Below, in pieces: positions 34,764 to 46,220 of a stretch of 64,000 nucleotides of DNA (position 1 is the first letter of the stretch; each line of letters opens with the position of its first letter). Source of the DNA: Prorocentrum cordatum (Eukaryota; Sar; Dinophyceae; Prorocentrales; Prorocentraceae); contig CAUYUJ010001450.1 of NCBI GenBank assembly GCA_963575745.1, positions 10,001 through 74,000 on the forward strand, written 5' to 3'. The translations under genes and the position numbers were made by a program. A model generated the notes under the pieces. The model did no database searches and was not told the origin of the DNA. It was given only the letters and a program-made list of their open reading frames with translations.

Positions 34764-35131
34764 TTCCTGGTCGGTGGCTCAAAAATTCGGGTCCTGGGGG
34801 ATGCGGCCCCAAGGATGGGAAGGGGTCCAATATTGAGTTTTCGCTGTTTGAGGCACCTCGCCCTCGCGGCTGGACCTAGGACGGAAGAACGTTCAAGAAC
34901 ATTGAGACCTTCCGCCGGCCAAACTGAAGAACATTCGAGGGGGCCCTCCCCAAGGATGCACAAGAACGTCTAACAAACACGAAGAGCATTGGGGTACCCT
35001 CGCTGAACCGACTTCGATCTTACCTCGGCCCGACCGTAGAAGGGGATCCAAGGTTGAATTCACTTTGGTGGAGGCAACTCGCCCTTGGGAGCCCATCCCT
35101 CAGGACCCCATCTTTGAACCATCGACCTGGG
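34764..35131. mobile_element. nested element: outer inverted repeat holding a family 5 MITE
   Basis: The left end CCTGGTCGGTGGCTCAAA faces an inverted TTTGAACCATCGACCTGG at 35,114-35,131. Inside, a family 5 copy (34,876-35,045) is flanked by ~60-bp direct repeats (AAGGGGTCCAATATTGAG versus AAGGGGATCCAAGGTTGA, each followed by GAGGCAmCTCGCCCT). Confidence 0.55.
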
Positions 35132-35385
35132 GCCCTCTACGACGGCCCCCGCCTTCTGAAAGCCCCCCTCCCGCCTTCTTAAAAGGACCACTTCCCTCAC
35201 AAGAGGAAGGCCAGGACGAGGATAAAATCAAGCGAAGATCCGGCGGCTCTGGAAGATGCCTCGGGCGCCGCGGCATTCCCACAGCGCTCCGGAACGCTCT
35301 GCAAGCGCTCCGGAACGCTCTGCGACGGATCTATCCTCATCCGAGCCCCGTCCGACGCCACCCCAGTGGGCGCTGCCACTGTTTG

Positions 35386-35537
35386 GTCGGACATGTCCTC
35401 CTAGAGGCGAATTTTTGAACAACAACTGAAGAATATGCCAAAAACATCCCAACAACGATCAAAGTAGTCCAAAAATCGTCCCCAGACTATCCTTTCCAGC
35501 GTTTTGAATATTCCCCATGCAGGGGGACGTGCCCGAC
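35386..35537. mobile_element. MITE-like element, family 2, copy 3
   Basis: GTCGGACATGTCCTCCTAGA on the left and GGGGGACGTGCCCGAC on the right are inverted. A TTG triplet flanks both sides (possible target duplication). Confidence 0.65.
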
Positions 35538-36218
35538 TTGGTGCCAGTGCTGGCGGCGCGCCAAGCCCGGCCGCACGCAGGAGTGGCCCCGGGCAGAGGG
35601 GGGGGCAAGGGGGGGGGGGCTCTGGCGGGCGGCCTCAAGGGGCTGCCAGGGGAGGGCCAAGTCCAGACGCGCAGGCCAGAGCCGGGGGAGCAGGGGGGTT
35701 CACTTCCCCTTGCCTTCCAGGAGGGCTACAAAAGCAGCACCAGGACCTCGCCATCTGAGTTCCTGTCGGGGTATGAGGGAACCCAAATAGGTCTAAGTCT
35801 CCCCCTGTGGTGGTTACGGAATAAGCATATTGTGGCCACAGGTGCGGGGCACGAATCGCTTTGCCCCTTCACCAGGAAATCGGTTTCATGCTTCACGCAT
35901 GCCCATCCTCCTTATCGCCCGTCTCCTGGCTTCAAAGGCGTGCGGGAATATTGCTGTGGTAATGATGATGGCTTTTCCTTGCCTCTGGGTCAGAGGTGGA
36001 GGGCTGCGGACCCGCACCAACGGTCACTCCAGCGAAGGGTCATGCTTACGCGCGGTCGACAGGAAGCGGGAGGGTGGGGGAAGGGGGAAAGGGGGAAAGG
36101 GGCGGGGGCGAGAGAGGCAGGCTGCAGTGGAAGCTTCTGAGAAGACAGGAGCGCTTCTGAGAAACCACATCTGGAGCGCTTCTCAGAACGCAGAAGGCAG
36201 GAGCGCTTCGAAAGCCGC

Positions 36219-36221
<3 letters not shown>
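35538..36221. other. unassigned; several CTTCTGAGAAG palindromes
   Basis: GCTTCTGAGAAG, GCTTCTGAGAAAC and GCTTCTCAGAACG occur at 36,130-36,195, the same motif as in the element at 54,257. No gene. Confidence 0.45.

Positions 36222-36271
<50 letters not shown>
36222..36271. repeat. (CA)n microsatellite
   Basis: About 25 dinucleotides. Confidence 0.97.
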
Positions 36272-36272
<1 letters not shown>

Positions 36273-37069
36273 ACTCGCGCCACTCCCGCCCGCGAGCCGC
36301 CGATCCAAAAAGAGTTGTGCTACGTTTGGCCCTTCATTCTCTGGTAAGGGCCTTCTCTAGCCTCAAGGAGCCAGGTCCTGGAGGAAAGAAGGGCCTGGAA
36401 ATTCCTCTCCATGTTCGGGCCCCTGTGGCCCCCCCACGGGCCCCAGGACCATGAAAAAACAATTCGGGATGAGAAATTGGCCCTGGGAATTCCCTGGGGT
36501 CAATTCCCCTGTCCTTCCTGGCGACTTCTGCAACGCCCTCGCCGCAACGGCCAGATTCCCTTCGAAATCATGGACGGTACGCATCCAAGAAAAGGTTCGG
36601 GAGGCCGTTCTAGGGAGAACCCAGACATCGAGACGTCGCAGGGGAACAAAAACAAAGCACTGAAACGTTTTCCATTGCAGCGCGGCAAAGGCGACGAGCA
36701 CGCGCGCTCTAGCAGCCGGGGACACGCGAGGGCTCGTAGTCGCGAAAAGCCGTGCTGGGAACATTTGAATATTGGTGATTCCCAGGGGATCACAAAGATT
36801 TACGACATGTTTGTGATTTCCTGCTGAAGGGGCACACAGATTCGAAGATCCCACTGTCACATTTGTGATCGCAAGCTGGGCCGTCGCAAAGATGACCGCG
36901 AAGAGCCACGATGGGAGTGTTTGAATGTTTGCGATTTCCTTGGCGCCCCAACACCTTCGCAATGTGTGTAGTTCACAGCGGATGCTTTCAAGCCGATCGT
37001 GTTCAATCAGCCGCCTCGAAACTCGTAGGTTCCCAACGTCCTTGTTGCCAACAAGCGCAACAACAGCAA
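36272..37069. other. unassigned; weak ~160-bp direct repeat
   Basis: TGGGAACATTTGAATATTGG (36,757) and TGGGAGTGTTTGAATGTTTG (36,911) head similar segments. No gene is recognised. Confidence 0.4.
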
Positions 37070-37169
37070 CAGCATCATCAACATTACTCATCGTGATCAT
37101 CAACATCATCATCATCAGCAGCATCAGCGTCAGCGTCAGCGTCAGCGTCAGCGTCAGCATCAGCATCAG

Positions 37170-37225
<56 letters not shown>

Positions 37226-37504
37226 CCAGCATCATCATCGTCATCAGCATCATCATCACAATCACCATCACCAGCATCAGGATCATCATCATCACCAACA
37301 TCGCCATCATCATCATCATCAGCAGCATCATCATCAGCATCACCTCCATCGTCATCATCACCATAACCACCATCATCATCATAACTAGCAGCAGCAGCAA
37401 CAGTATCGTCATCATCGTCATCCTCATCATCACCATCATCAGCATCATTATCAGCATCACCATCACCATCATCATCACCATCAGCATCATCATCATCATC
37501 ATCC

Positions 37505-37539
<35 letters not shown>

Positions 37540-37540
37540 G

Positions 37541-37596
<56 letters not shown>

Positions 37597-37770
37597 GTCA
37601 TCATCATCACGGGTACGGTTCTCCCAAACCTGGAGACACGAAGTGTCGCACATGAAGGCCTCCGGTGCCACGTGTCCCCTCGAACATTCGCCACCCAGAA
37701 TGTTTGGCTGGCACGGTGGCAGAACTTGCCGCAAGCAGCTGGATCCGCCGCCCCCTTTTGATTCATCAAA
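37070..37770 (+). repeat. composite element M, copy 1: (ATC)n plus tail
   Basis: ATC triplets with CAGCGT and CAGCAT variants (37,080-37,608), then a conserved ~150-bp tail with ACGGTTCTCCCAAACCTGG, GCCACCCAGAATGTTTGGCT and GGCAGAACTTGC. The same tail follows the ATC array at 52,380-52,930. Confidence 0.8.
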
Positions 37771-37799
37771 GGGGCGCCTGGCGTGCTGAACCCTCTCGG

Positions 37800-38940
37800 T
37801 TTTGGTTTTGGCTCTTTTTCCAAAAGAACTCCCCCTGGGGCTTCGGCCCGTCCCGCCGGCCACCCGGAAGACGTGGTTGCCATCGCCAAAAATGGCTGTT
37901 TCGCTCGGGACATCCACAAAAAATCGCGAGGATGGCCCAAGATAGTCTGCAAGATGCCTCCAAGACAGCCAAGATGGCCTCCAAGACGGCGAAGATGGCC
38001 CCAAGATGCATCCAAGACAGCCCATGATGGCCCCAATATGGTCTAGGACAGCCCAAAAGGCCCGCAAGAGGCCTCCAAGACGGCCCAAGAGGCCTGAAGG
38101 CCCGACGAGGCCAAAATCCTTGATTTTGCTTTGTTTCGGCCTTCCGACGGCCCGATACGGCCCAAGAGCTCCCAAAGATCGCCCCAAGATCGCCCAAGAG
38201 GCCTCCAAGATGGCCCCATGACGGCCCAAGAGGCCCCCAAGACAGCCCCAAGAGGGCGCCAAGACTGCCCAAGAGGCCTCGAAGACGCCCAAGATGGCCT
38301 CTAAGACGGCCCTGGAGCACCCCAAGAGGGCCCCAAGTCGGCCCAGGAAGGCCCCCGAAACGGCTTCCGACGGCGTCAGACGGGCCAGGAGCCCACCAAG
38401 ATGGCCGAAGGTGGCTCGCAGCTGGCCCAGGACGGCCCAAGAGGCCTCCAAGAGGGCCTCGAGGAAGGCCAGAAAAGGCCAAAAAGACTAATGCTCCGAG
38501 GTGTTTGAAGGATTTTGACATTTGCTTCGTTTCGGCCTTCCGACGGCCCGATACGGCCCAAGAGCTCCCAAAGATCGCCCCAAGATCGCCCAAGAGGCAT
38601 CCAAGATGGCCCCAGAACGGCCCAAGAGGCGCCCAAGACGGCCCCAAGAGGCCCCCAAGACGGCCCAAGAGGCCCCCAAGACGCTCAAGATGGCCTCCAA
38701 GACGGCCCACGAGCCCTCCAAGACGTCCTCCAAGAAGGCCCGAGAGTGTCAAAATGGCCTCCAGGCGGCCAAGATGACCTTCAGGATGCCCACGTGTTCC
38801 CCGAAGGCTTTCAAAACCGATTAGGGGAACACATGGTCCAATAGCTTGGCAGGTCTGGCCTCAACGTTCGGCCACATAGGCGCTTCCACAAAGGCAGGGG
38901 GCGGCGGTGATTCGCCGTAGGCGTCTTCGTAGTCCTCGAG
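37800..38940 (+). repeat. composite element C, copy 3
   Basis: AACTCCCCCTGGGGCTTCGG box at 37,830, 11-mers, two middle boxes (TTCGGCCTTCCGACGGCCCG at 38,128 and 38,532), 11-mers, ACGTGTTCCCCGAAGGC near 38,790 and GGCGGTGATTCGCCGTAGG near 38,902. It is the longest copy. Confidence 0.82.
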
Positions 38941-39079
38941 GTAGACATAGCCCAGCACATCTAGAGATTACACTGCATCGAAAACCTCTCCATGCTGCTC
39001 CTCGTCCTCCACCACCCCCGCCTCGTCTTCCCTCAACTCCCAAGCAACATTCACTCCCATCTCCTCCCCCCTCCTTCCC

Positions 39080-39450
<371 letters not shown>

Positions 39451-39537
39451 CTGCGCCGCTGCGGGCCGGTGCGCCACGGCGCCACGCGCCGCCCCGGGCA
39501 CGAAGGCGCGGAGGAGCCCGAGCGCGAGGCAGAGAGC
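39451..39537 (-). CDS. psbV: psbV exon: signal-peptide core and FVPG plastid motif
   Basis: This exon encodes 29 residues: a hydrophobic stretch (ALCLALGLLR), then AFVPG, then Ala/Arg/His-rich transit-like sequence ending in PAAAQ. Peridinin dinoflagellates target plastid proteins with a signal peptide followed by a phenylalanine-centred FVAP-like motif, and this fits. The acceptor is CCCAG|GCT and the donor CAG|GTC. The exon is 87 nt, phase 0 at both ends, and nearly every third base is G or C. The intron begins directly in a GCC then GTC microsatellite. Linking this exon to psbV rests on phase, strand, order and leader logic, because leaders are not conserved in sequence. It could instead belong to another plastid protein gene. 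The start Met lies further upstream and was not located. Confidence 0.62.
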
Positions 39538-39620
39538 CTGGGCAGGGGCAGAGGGCGCGGGCGACAAGCTCGAGGGCCGGCCGACGGGGGTCGAGGCCAG
39601 GGGCAGGGAGGACCGATATG

Positions 39621-39872
39621 TGGTCGACCCGAAAGGGGGTCCAGCGGAAAGGGGGTGGTGCAACAGATTTGGGGCGATCGTGTTGCAAGTGTGTTGCGCC
39701 GGAGAATTGCATTGCATTGTATCGCAGCTCATGCATTGCACGCGAAAATCCAGCGATGCATTTGCGCCCCGGAATGTATTGCACGCCCCGAATCGATTGC
39801 AACCCCACAAACCTACTGCACCAAATCTATTGCACCGCTCCCTTGTCGCTGAACCCCCTTTTGGGTCCACCA
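39621..39872. mobile_element. MITE-like element, family 6 (252 bp)
   Basis: TGGTCGACCCGAAAGGGGGT on the left and CCCCCTTTTGGGTCCACCA on the right are inverted, and the repeat extends about 55 bp inward (GGTGCAACAGATTTGG versus CCAAATCTATTGCACC). The interior is rich in spaced TTGCA. Its end is 84 bp from a psbV exon. Confidence 0.78.
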
Positions 39873-40345
39873 GAGAGGATCAAGGGTTTTCCATTGGCGT
39901 GGCTGCTTCTCGTCGCTATTTTTGACTCGCCTCCTGAGGCCTGTGGGGCCTCTTGGGGGCCTCCGGGGACCTCCAGAGGTCCCGAGGGACCTCTGCTAAC
40001 CTCAAGCTGAGTTCCCTATGTGGCCACGATCCTCGTGAGGAGCGTGCCGAACTGGGCGGGGGGGGAAATGCAGGGTGTGCCGAAATGAGCGGTGGTGCGC
40101 ATGCAGACCCCGCCGCTGCGGCCCTCGGCTGAGCTCCCTATGTGGCCACGATCCTCGTGAGGGGTGTGCCGAACTGTGCGGGGGAGCACATGTGGGGTGT
40201 GCCGAAATGAGCGGGGGCGCGCATGCAGACCCCGCCGCTGAGGCCTTCGGTGGAGCTCCCCATGGGGCCACGATCCCCGTGAGGGGTGTGCTGAAATGAG
40301 GCGGGGGGGGCGCATGCGGACCCTGCGGGTCGAGGCTGCGACGAC
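39873..40345. repeat. inverted 11-mers and satellite F (short block)
   Basis: GGCCTCTTGGGGGCCTCC at 39,930-40,005 is the 11-mer family inverted. Then about three ~120-bp units follow with GCTCCCTATGTGGCCACGAT, GTGAGGGGTGTGCCGAA and GCATGCAGACCCCGCC. Confidence 0.7.
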
Positions 40346-40389
40346 AAGCTTAGCACTCCACGATCGCGCAGGGCAGAAAAGGAGGACGA

Positions 40390-40560
40390 CCCCCCCCCCC
40401 TTCTCCTTCTCCTCCTCCTCCTCCTCCTCCTCCTCCTCCTCCTCCTCCTCCTCTCCTCCTCCTCCTCCTCCTCCTCCTCCTCCTCCTCCTCCTCATCATC
40501 GTCCTGCTCCTCCTCCTCCTCCTCCTCCTCCTCCTCCTCCTCCTACTTTCTCTCCTCATC
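40390..40560. repeat. (CTC)n microsatellite
   Basis: Triplets with short interruptions, including CATCATCGTC. Confidence 0.93.
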
Positions 40561-41499
40561 TTGCATAATCTTGTCTCCCTCCTCATTATCCCTTCATCCC
40601 TCCGTCCCTCCGTCCGCCCCCCCTCCTTTCTTCCAGTCCCCGCCCGCCTCCTCCTCCCACTCCCCTGACCCCCCTGCCGTTCCTGCCTAAAACACCGGAT
40701 TGTCCCCAAGTGGGCTTATGTTATGTTGCCTTTCCAATCAGAACGTTCCTGGTCCTGCAAAGATGGTGTTCCCACAGCGTTGGCCGCATTTATCGGCGCG
40801 TTGCTCCCGTCAATCAGATTTGCGTTATCGCCCGCACGGACCATATTTCTGGACCGTCTGCGGTCATCGTTGGTGTACTTCCCTCTAATTTCCCTCCTGC
40901 GCCTTCCCCTCATTCGCTGGCTCATCCTACGCTACTCCTCCTGCTTGCTCATCGTCTCGTTCCCCCTTTTAGCCATCATACTTCTAATCCGCCTGCTCAT
41001 CCTCCTATTCGTACAGCCAAAACCCAACATAAGGACGCGCGGTCAGAATGCAAGGCCCTTGAACCGTCAAATTTGAGGTCCCCAGACGTGGTGAATGGCA
41101 AAGGATTGGCCGATGACGCGGGGATACAACAGTACCCGTGCTCACGCAGTGCGTCCTTACGATGTGCATCGCACGATGCGGTCCGTTCGGGGGTAGGATA
41201 CCCCAGCCTGCCGATAGAAAACAACACAGCGATATGGGAAGACATGGATGGGAGAAAAAGGATGCCAGCTAGTTCGTGGCTACGAAAGTTCGGCCACAAT
41301 GCAGCGCCTCCCGGAAGGCGACGGGGCCCCAGCACGACGCCGTTACTGGCGCTGCGCCCGCGAAAAGAGAGGGGACGTCAGAGGGGCCCATTAGGCCGCG
41401 GGGCCCCACAACAATGTTCTGTTCAAGCATTGTTCCCCAATCAGTGCTTGCACTGAAGGGACCCTAACGGAAATTGAAAGATTTGGCGAAAATTGCCCG
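40561..41499. other. unassigned non-repetitive sequence
   Basis: Relatively ordinary sequence with a 248-codon plus frame (40,710-41,456) that lacks coding character and matches nothing I know. It could hide psbV 5' sequence or small exons, but none is supported. Confidence 0.4.
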
Positions 41500-42220
41500 C
41501 CGATGTTGGTAGCAGGCTGGGTTCCTGGGTTCCCGGTTATTGGTTCCGGGCCGATTCGGTGGGTTCTGGGTTCCCGGGCTCCCGGGTTCCCGGTCGATCT
41601 CCTCAGCGAAAACCATTCACTGATTGGGGTTGTTCTCTGGTGTAATTTTGCTCAAATCTTGGGGATTCGCCCTTTCGAAATCCAGTCGAGATCGTTTGAT
41701 GAAGGAAATCTTGGGCGGGGGCGCTAGCTCGAAATCGAACCTGGAAGATTCGAAATCGTTCGAAATTATTTCTGTTGAGGGGGGGAGCTCTCGAGCAAAA
41801 AACCGCACACTCAAAATCTCCGGTCAGAAATTAAAGTTTAAATGCCAGACGCTGCGGCCATTTCGGAACGAAAGTTTTGCTTGAGACTTCCTCAAAAAAT
41901 AATTCCGAACGATTTCGGAACTTTCGAGTTCGAGTTCGAAATGGCGCTCCCGCCCAAGACTTCATCCAACCTAGAACTCAACACCTCTCTGGTTCGACTT
42001 CGAAATGGTGCTCCCGCCCAGGACTTCCCCCGAAACAAACTTCGGAGCCTTCTGGGCTGGATTTCGAAATCACGCTCCCGCCAAGAACTTCCTGAAAACT
42101 GGAATTCGATAATCTTTGGTTCGATCTCGGAATGGCGCCCCAGCCAAGGAATTCCTCGAAAGTAGAGGTCGGCACTTCTTCAGCTCGAATTCGCAACGGC
42201 GCTCCCGCCTAAGACGTGTC
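41500..42220. repeat. GGGTTCCC repeats and an inverted ~63-bp satellite
   Basis: GGGTTCCCGGG-type units occupy 41,518-41,600. From 41,930, five ~63-bp units start TTCGAAATGGCGCTCCCGCC (near 41,944, 42,007, 42,071, 42,135 and 42,198). An inverted relative (CTTGGGCGGGGGCGCTAGCT) lies at about 41,709. Confidence 0.65.
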
Positions 42221-42405
42221 TTGGTGGAAGCACGAAACGAGTCAAAACCTTCGTAGCGCCAATGTATGCCACGAGCGCGCCCAGCTTGACTTGAATACTG
42301 CTATCCTGTATTCCCATGATGTTTTCTGTTGCTCCCGCGCGTATCCCACATGATGCTTGTTACACAAAGGAGTGTCCCGAGCTGGCGTTCGATACTAACT
42401 GTTTA

Positions 42406-42582
42406 CTCCAGATTTCGTAATAAAAGGAGGGGGGTCTCATTTCGGGGGGGTCTCTTCCAGGCTATCTTGGAGGGCCTGGGGGGTCTAGGGACGATGATTT
42501 GGAGGGTTCTCCCACGGGGGAGGTCTGAAATGGCTTGTCTTGGAGGGTCCAGACCCCCTCCCTTTTATTACGAAATCTGGAG
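42406..42582. mobile_element. MITE-like element, family 1, copy 2 (177 bp), TA flanks
   Basis: Same inverted ends as 34,406-34,589, flanked by TA on both sides, as expected of a Tc1/mariner-type insertion. The interior matches copy 1 closely, with a few small deletions. Confidence 0.88.
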
Positions 42583-43115
42583 TACCATCAGGAACGTCCA
42601 CGGCCGTTCAAACACGTTCCCGCTGCAGTTCCGGCAGCACTGCAAACATCAGCGCTTTGCTCCCATCGTTGAGAAATGAGCGCGCGTCTCGCATCGCGGG
42701 GCGCGACGCGCGAAGCAATCTAAAGGGAGGAGGAGGAGGAGGAGGAGGAGGAGGAGGAGGAGGAGGAGGAAGAAGAGGGAGGAGGAGGAGGAGGACCAGT
42801 GTAAACCCAAGAGTCATCAACGATGTTGGCTCTCGACCCAGCCAGGCCACCATGTTTGGATCCCATCCCTTCCTCGCCGTTGCCGCCCCCTCTCCGCTAT
42901 CCCCATCCCCCGCCTGTTCCTGGTCCTGCCGCTGCTCCCGCTCCTCACACGTGCTCCTGCTCCTGCTGCTCCTCCCCCTCCCTCTCCTCCTCCTCCTCCT
43001 CCTCCTCCTCCTCCTCCTCCTCCTCCACCTCCTCCGCCTCCTCCTCCGCCTCCTCCTCCGCCTCCTCCTCCGCCTCCTCCTCCGCCTCCTCCTGCTCGTC
43101 CGCCACCTCGTCCTC
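42583..43115. repeat. (GGA)n and (CTC/CGC)n arrays with a unique centre
   Basis: GGA triplets at 42,726-42,795 and CTC/CGCCTC triplets at 42,980-43,105. The centre is unassigned. Confidence 0.85.
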
Positions 43116-43985
43116 CTCTTTCATTGCACACGAGTCCCCATATCTGATTGCTCATCACACGATGGGATCAGTCGGGTCACCCAGGTCCGTTCGGACACCC
43201 GTCTGCGGATAGAGTACAAAAGCAACGCAATGGAAAGGGATGGGTGGGATGGATAGGATCTCAGACGTATGGGGTCAACGTACCTAGCCTGCCTCCTCCC
43301 CCTCTCCTTACCCTCTCGCCCCCCTCCCCGACCCCTCGCGCGGCCAAGCTGGGCCAGAGTCTGTCCGTAGGCAGGCTCACGACCTCGGCGCATCACACCC
43401 GACGGCATTGCGACACACCCCCGCGCCCCAGGCACCCGACGCTCCGACTTTTGCCCATGCGTGGGCCCGCGGACGTCTCGACCCCTTCCCCGAGGCCAGC
43501 GCTGCATCCCGAGTCGGCTTCTGACGGCCCCGTCGGGGCCGCCCCGAGGCCCCAAAAAACGGCCCCCGGATGCCAAAAGCGACGACAGGCCTGGCGCCTC
43601 GAGTTCTCGAGACGATCTGGGGCGACAGCCTTCGATCCCTGGGACGGGCGGTCTCTCGGAGTCTTTCTGGAGCCCTGGGGCGGGCTGTCGTGCCCAGAGG
43701 CGTTTGCCGGCGGCCGCGCCTCCTCGAGATCCCTCCGGGGACGCCAGAGTCGTCCCCAATCCGCCCTCCCTCGGGTCGGACGAAAACCAGTTGGCGAACC
43801 ACCTCCCTGCGCCGGGAGGCGCCCACGTATCGAAGGAAGGTGTCCCGAAACCAGCTGCACGCAGCAGACTTCGCCCCCCCTCCCCCCATGTGCCTGTTCC
43901 CCCCCCGCTCGTCCGACCCAAGCAGCCAAGAGTCGTTTCGAGTCCGCCCCTCCCTGACCCGACGGACGTGACGCCAAAAGGGCCC
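43116..43985. other. unassigned GC-rich sequence
   Basis: Overlapping long frames on both strands have no coding signature. The repeated ACCAGCTGCACGCAGCAGA motif is near 43,851. Confidence 0.4.
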
Positions 43986-44200
43986 AGACTTCGGGGAGGC
44001 ACTGGGGGGAGGGGGGGGGACTGGCTCGGGGAGGGAAGCACCGACCTGGAATCGGCGATGCATCACCGACAGATCGGCGATAGGCCCCCGATTGGCGCTT
44101 CCGCGCGGTCCTGGACGGGGTGGGCTATCGGGCCCCTGTCGGCGATCAATGGGCGATTGGGGGGGGTCTTTGCGCATCCCCCCCGAGCCTATCCCCAAGA
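43986..44200. mobile_element. MITE-like element, family 4, copy 2 (diverged)
   Basis: Shares ACCGACCTGGAATCGGCGAT, ATAGGCCCCCGAT and GGCTATCGGGCCCC with 27,330-27,529. Its ends are poorly preserved. Confidence 0.6.
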
Positions 44201-44975
44201 GGCCACCCGCCCCCCGGCACTAGTACCCCGGTGTGGAAATCCAGCCGCCGAGGATCAGAGCCAGCTGTCGTCTCGGCCGCGCTTCCCCACCCGGCCAGGA
44301 GCCAGCGCCGCCGCCGCGAGGCGCGAGGCGGGAGCGCCCGCCATCTCGCTCCGACAGCGAAGGCCAGACCCAGAGGGAGGCCGGGGAAGCCCCCAGGACA
44401 CCCGTCTTTGTAGCCAGACCCGAACCCATCCCTACCCCTCAGAAGCGATGATCATCTCAGGGATGCGCCTCCAGAGGCTGAGGGGATCCTCAAGATCGGC
44501 ACCGAGGTGAGGCGATGGCAACCAGAAGGATATAGGGACGTGCGACAGACCGGCAAGTCTTCGCCCACGCGAGGCCCCGCGAGGCGCGACCTGCGGTCCC
44601 CCGTCGCGCCCTCGCGCCGCGGCCCCGTGGAGGCGGGCAGCTCCCCGGCCCAGACCGCGGCGCGCCGGGTGCGATCCCCTCCGCGCCCCTGCGGGTGCGC
44701 CCCTGCGGGTGCGGCTCGCGTCGGTGCGGCTTCGCGCCCCTGCGGGTGCGGGTGCGGCTCGCGTCGAGGACGGCTCCCGAGTCACGCCACCGTGCCTTCG
44801 GCACGCGGTGGAGCGCCCGAGGGCACACGCAGTGACGAGTGTGGGTGGGGACCGTGGGGGCTCTGGCCGAAATCGTTGACTCCCCAGAGGGTTTGGGACG
44901 ATGGTAGCGCCGTCGCCTTCTGGGGCGAACGACGGCCCAGCACGGCCGAGGAGGGCACAGCACCGGCCCAAGTCC
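44201..44975. other. unassigned GC-rich sequence with CGCCCCTGCGGGTG repeats
   Basis: Short tandem CCCCTGCGGGTGCG units lie at 44,690-44,765. A possible tiny plus exon at 44,461-44,506 was not accepted. Confidence 0.4.
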
Positions 44976-44979
44976 ATCC

Positions 44980-45245
44980 AAGAGGGCCCTAGGAGAGCCC
45001 CCAGAGAGCCCAAGAGGCCTGCAAGAGGCCCCCAAGACGGTCCCAGAGACTTCTGAAACGGCCCTAAGGAGTCACATGAAGGCCCCCAAAGACGGCCCAG
45101 TGAAACCCCCAAGACGGCCTCCGAGTGTCAAGAGGCCCCCCAGAGGCCCCCAAGAGGCCCAGAGGAGGTGCCGGGAGGACCCCAAGAGGCCCCCAAGAGG
45201 CCTCCAAGAGGCCCCCAAGAGGCCTCCAGGAAGCGCCTGGGGCCT
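44980..45245 (+). repeat. 11-bp array, block 11
   Basis: Clean CCAAGAGGCCC units, especially 45,135-45,230. Confidence 0.88.
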
Positions 45246-45259
45246 GGGCATCCCCGATT

Positions 45260-46220
45260 CATCACACACACACGTAGATTTATGTGTATATATATATGTG
45301 TGTGCGCGGCTAGATTTATCACCACACACACACACATGGGGCCACCCTTCTGACAAAAGTGCGGTGAGTGGGTGTAGCATTCGCTTTGCGACTGGCGTAT
45401 GATCGGATGTGAGGTATCTCACTGTGTCGATATTCATATCCGACCCATCGGCCCACACTCTCTACCATCCGTTCCCCACTGTATGCCTGTTCGTATATAT
45501 ATACATTATATCAACGCACGTATCCATAATGTATCCGATTTAGACATGTACAGTAAGCATGCGTGCAATGGTATACGTGAAGACATGGCAAATGCGTGCT
45601 CAGGCTCATACATACATAGGTGAGAACGTGTGTGCGTGGTGTGTAAGGTTTGTGTTATGTGTGTTGTGTTGTGTTGTGTGCGTGCCTCGTGTGCTGGGTG
45701 CGCTATGCGTGAAGTATGTGTGGGTCATATGCGTTCTACGTGTTGTGTGTGTCAGGTGCTCTGTGTTTGTGTGTGTGCTCGTGTGACCGTTGTCCGTCAC
45801 GTCCGCGCTGCGTCTCCCATGTGAGACGTCCCCTTGGGCGGCGGCCAGTGCGCTCTCCCTCGTCCCCGCCATCCAGGCCTGGACGGCAATGTGCTGCCCC
45901 CCTGCCGAGCCGGCCCGCGCGCGCACCAGCTCAGGTTTCGGCCGCCGTACTTGCTTTGCTTCGACTCGTCGCCACGCGCGAGGCCGCGACCGCCAAAAGT
46001 GTGTGAGCGGTGTGTGTTGCTTGTGTTGGGTGTGTTGTGGGATGTGTGCGTTGTGTGTGTGCGGATGTGCGTGTATGTGTGCTCTTTGTGCGAGTTCTGT
46101 GTGTTATAGGTGTTGCCTGTGTTCTGTGTGTGTTGTGTGTGTGGCTTCGGTGTGTGGTGTGTGTGCGCGGTATGTATGTTCTGTGTGTGTGTCCGTGTGT
46201 GTGTGTGTTGTAAGTCGGGG
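45260..46220. repeat. degenerate (GT)n/(CA)n region
   Basis: CA/TA repeats at 45,265-45,335 and GTGTGTTGTGTTG-type repeats at 45,625-45,790 and 46,000-46,215, with a GC-rich island between. Confidence 0.85.
45826..45957 (-). CDS. possible exon of an unknown minus-strand gene
   Basis: A GC-rich island between GT repeats is open on the minus strand with mostly G or C at third positions. It includes PELVRARAGSAGG, QHIAVQAWMAGTRESAL and AAAQGDVS. No splice sites are certain and no family is recognised. It resembles the accepted exons in composition, but the evidence is weak. Confidence 0.28.

Noticed and set aside
40710-41456. A 248-codon plus frame as a gene
   Set aside because: There is no coding signature, no motif, and mixed third-base use unlike the psbV exons.
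44461-44506. Possible plus exon (CTCAG|G ... GAG|GTGAGG) reading DAPPEAEGILKIGTE
   Set aside because: It is very short, with no neighbouring exon or family match. Chance splice motifs are common.
43461-44510. A 349-codon plus frame as a gene
   Set aside because: It is a GC-rich chance frame that runs through a MITE, and frames on both strands are open.
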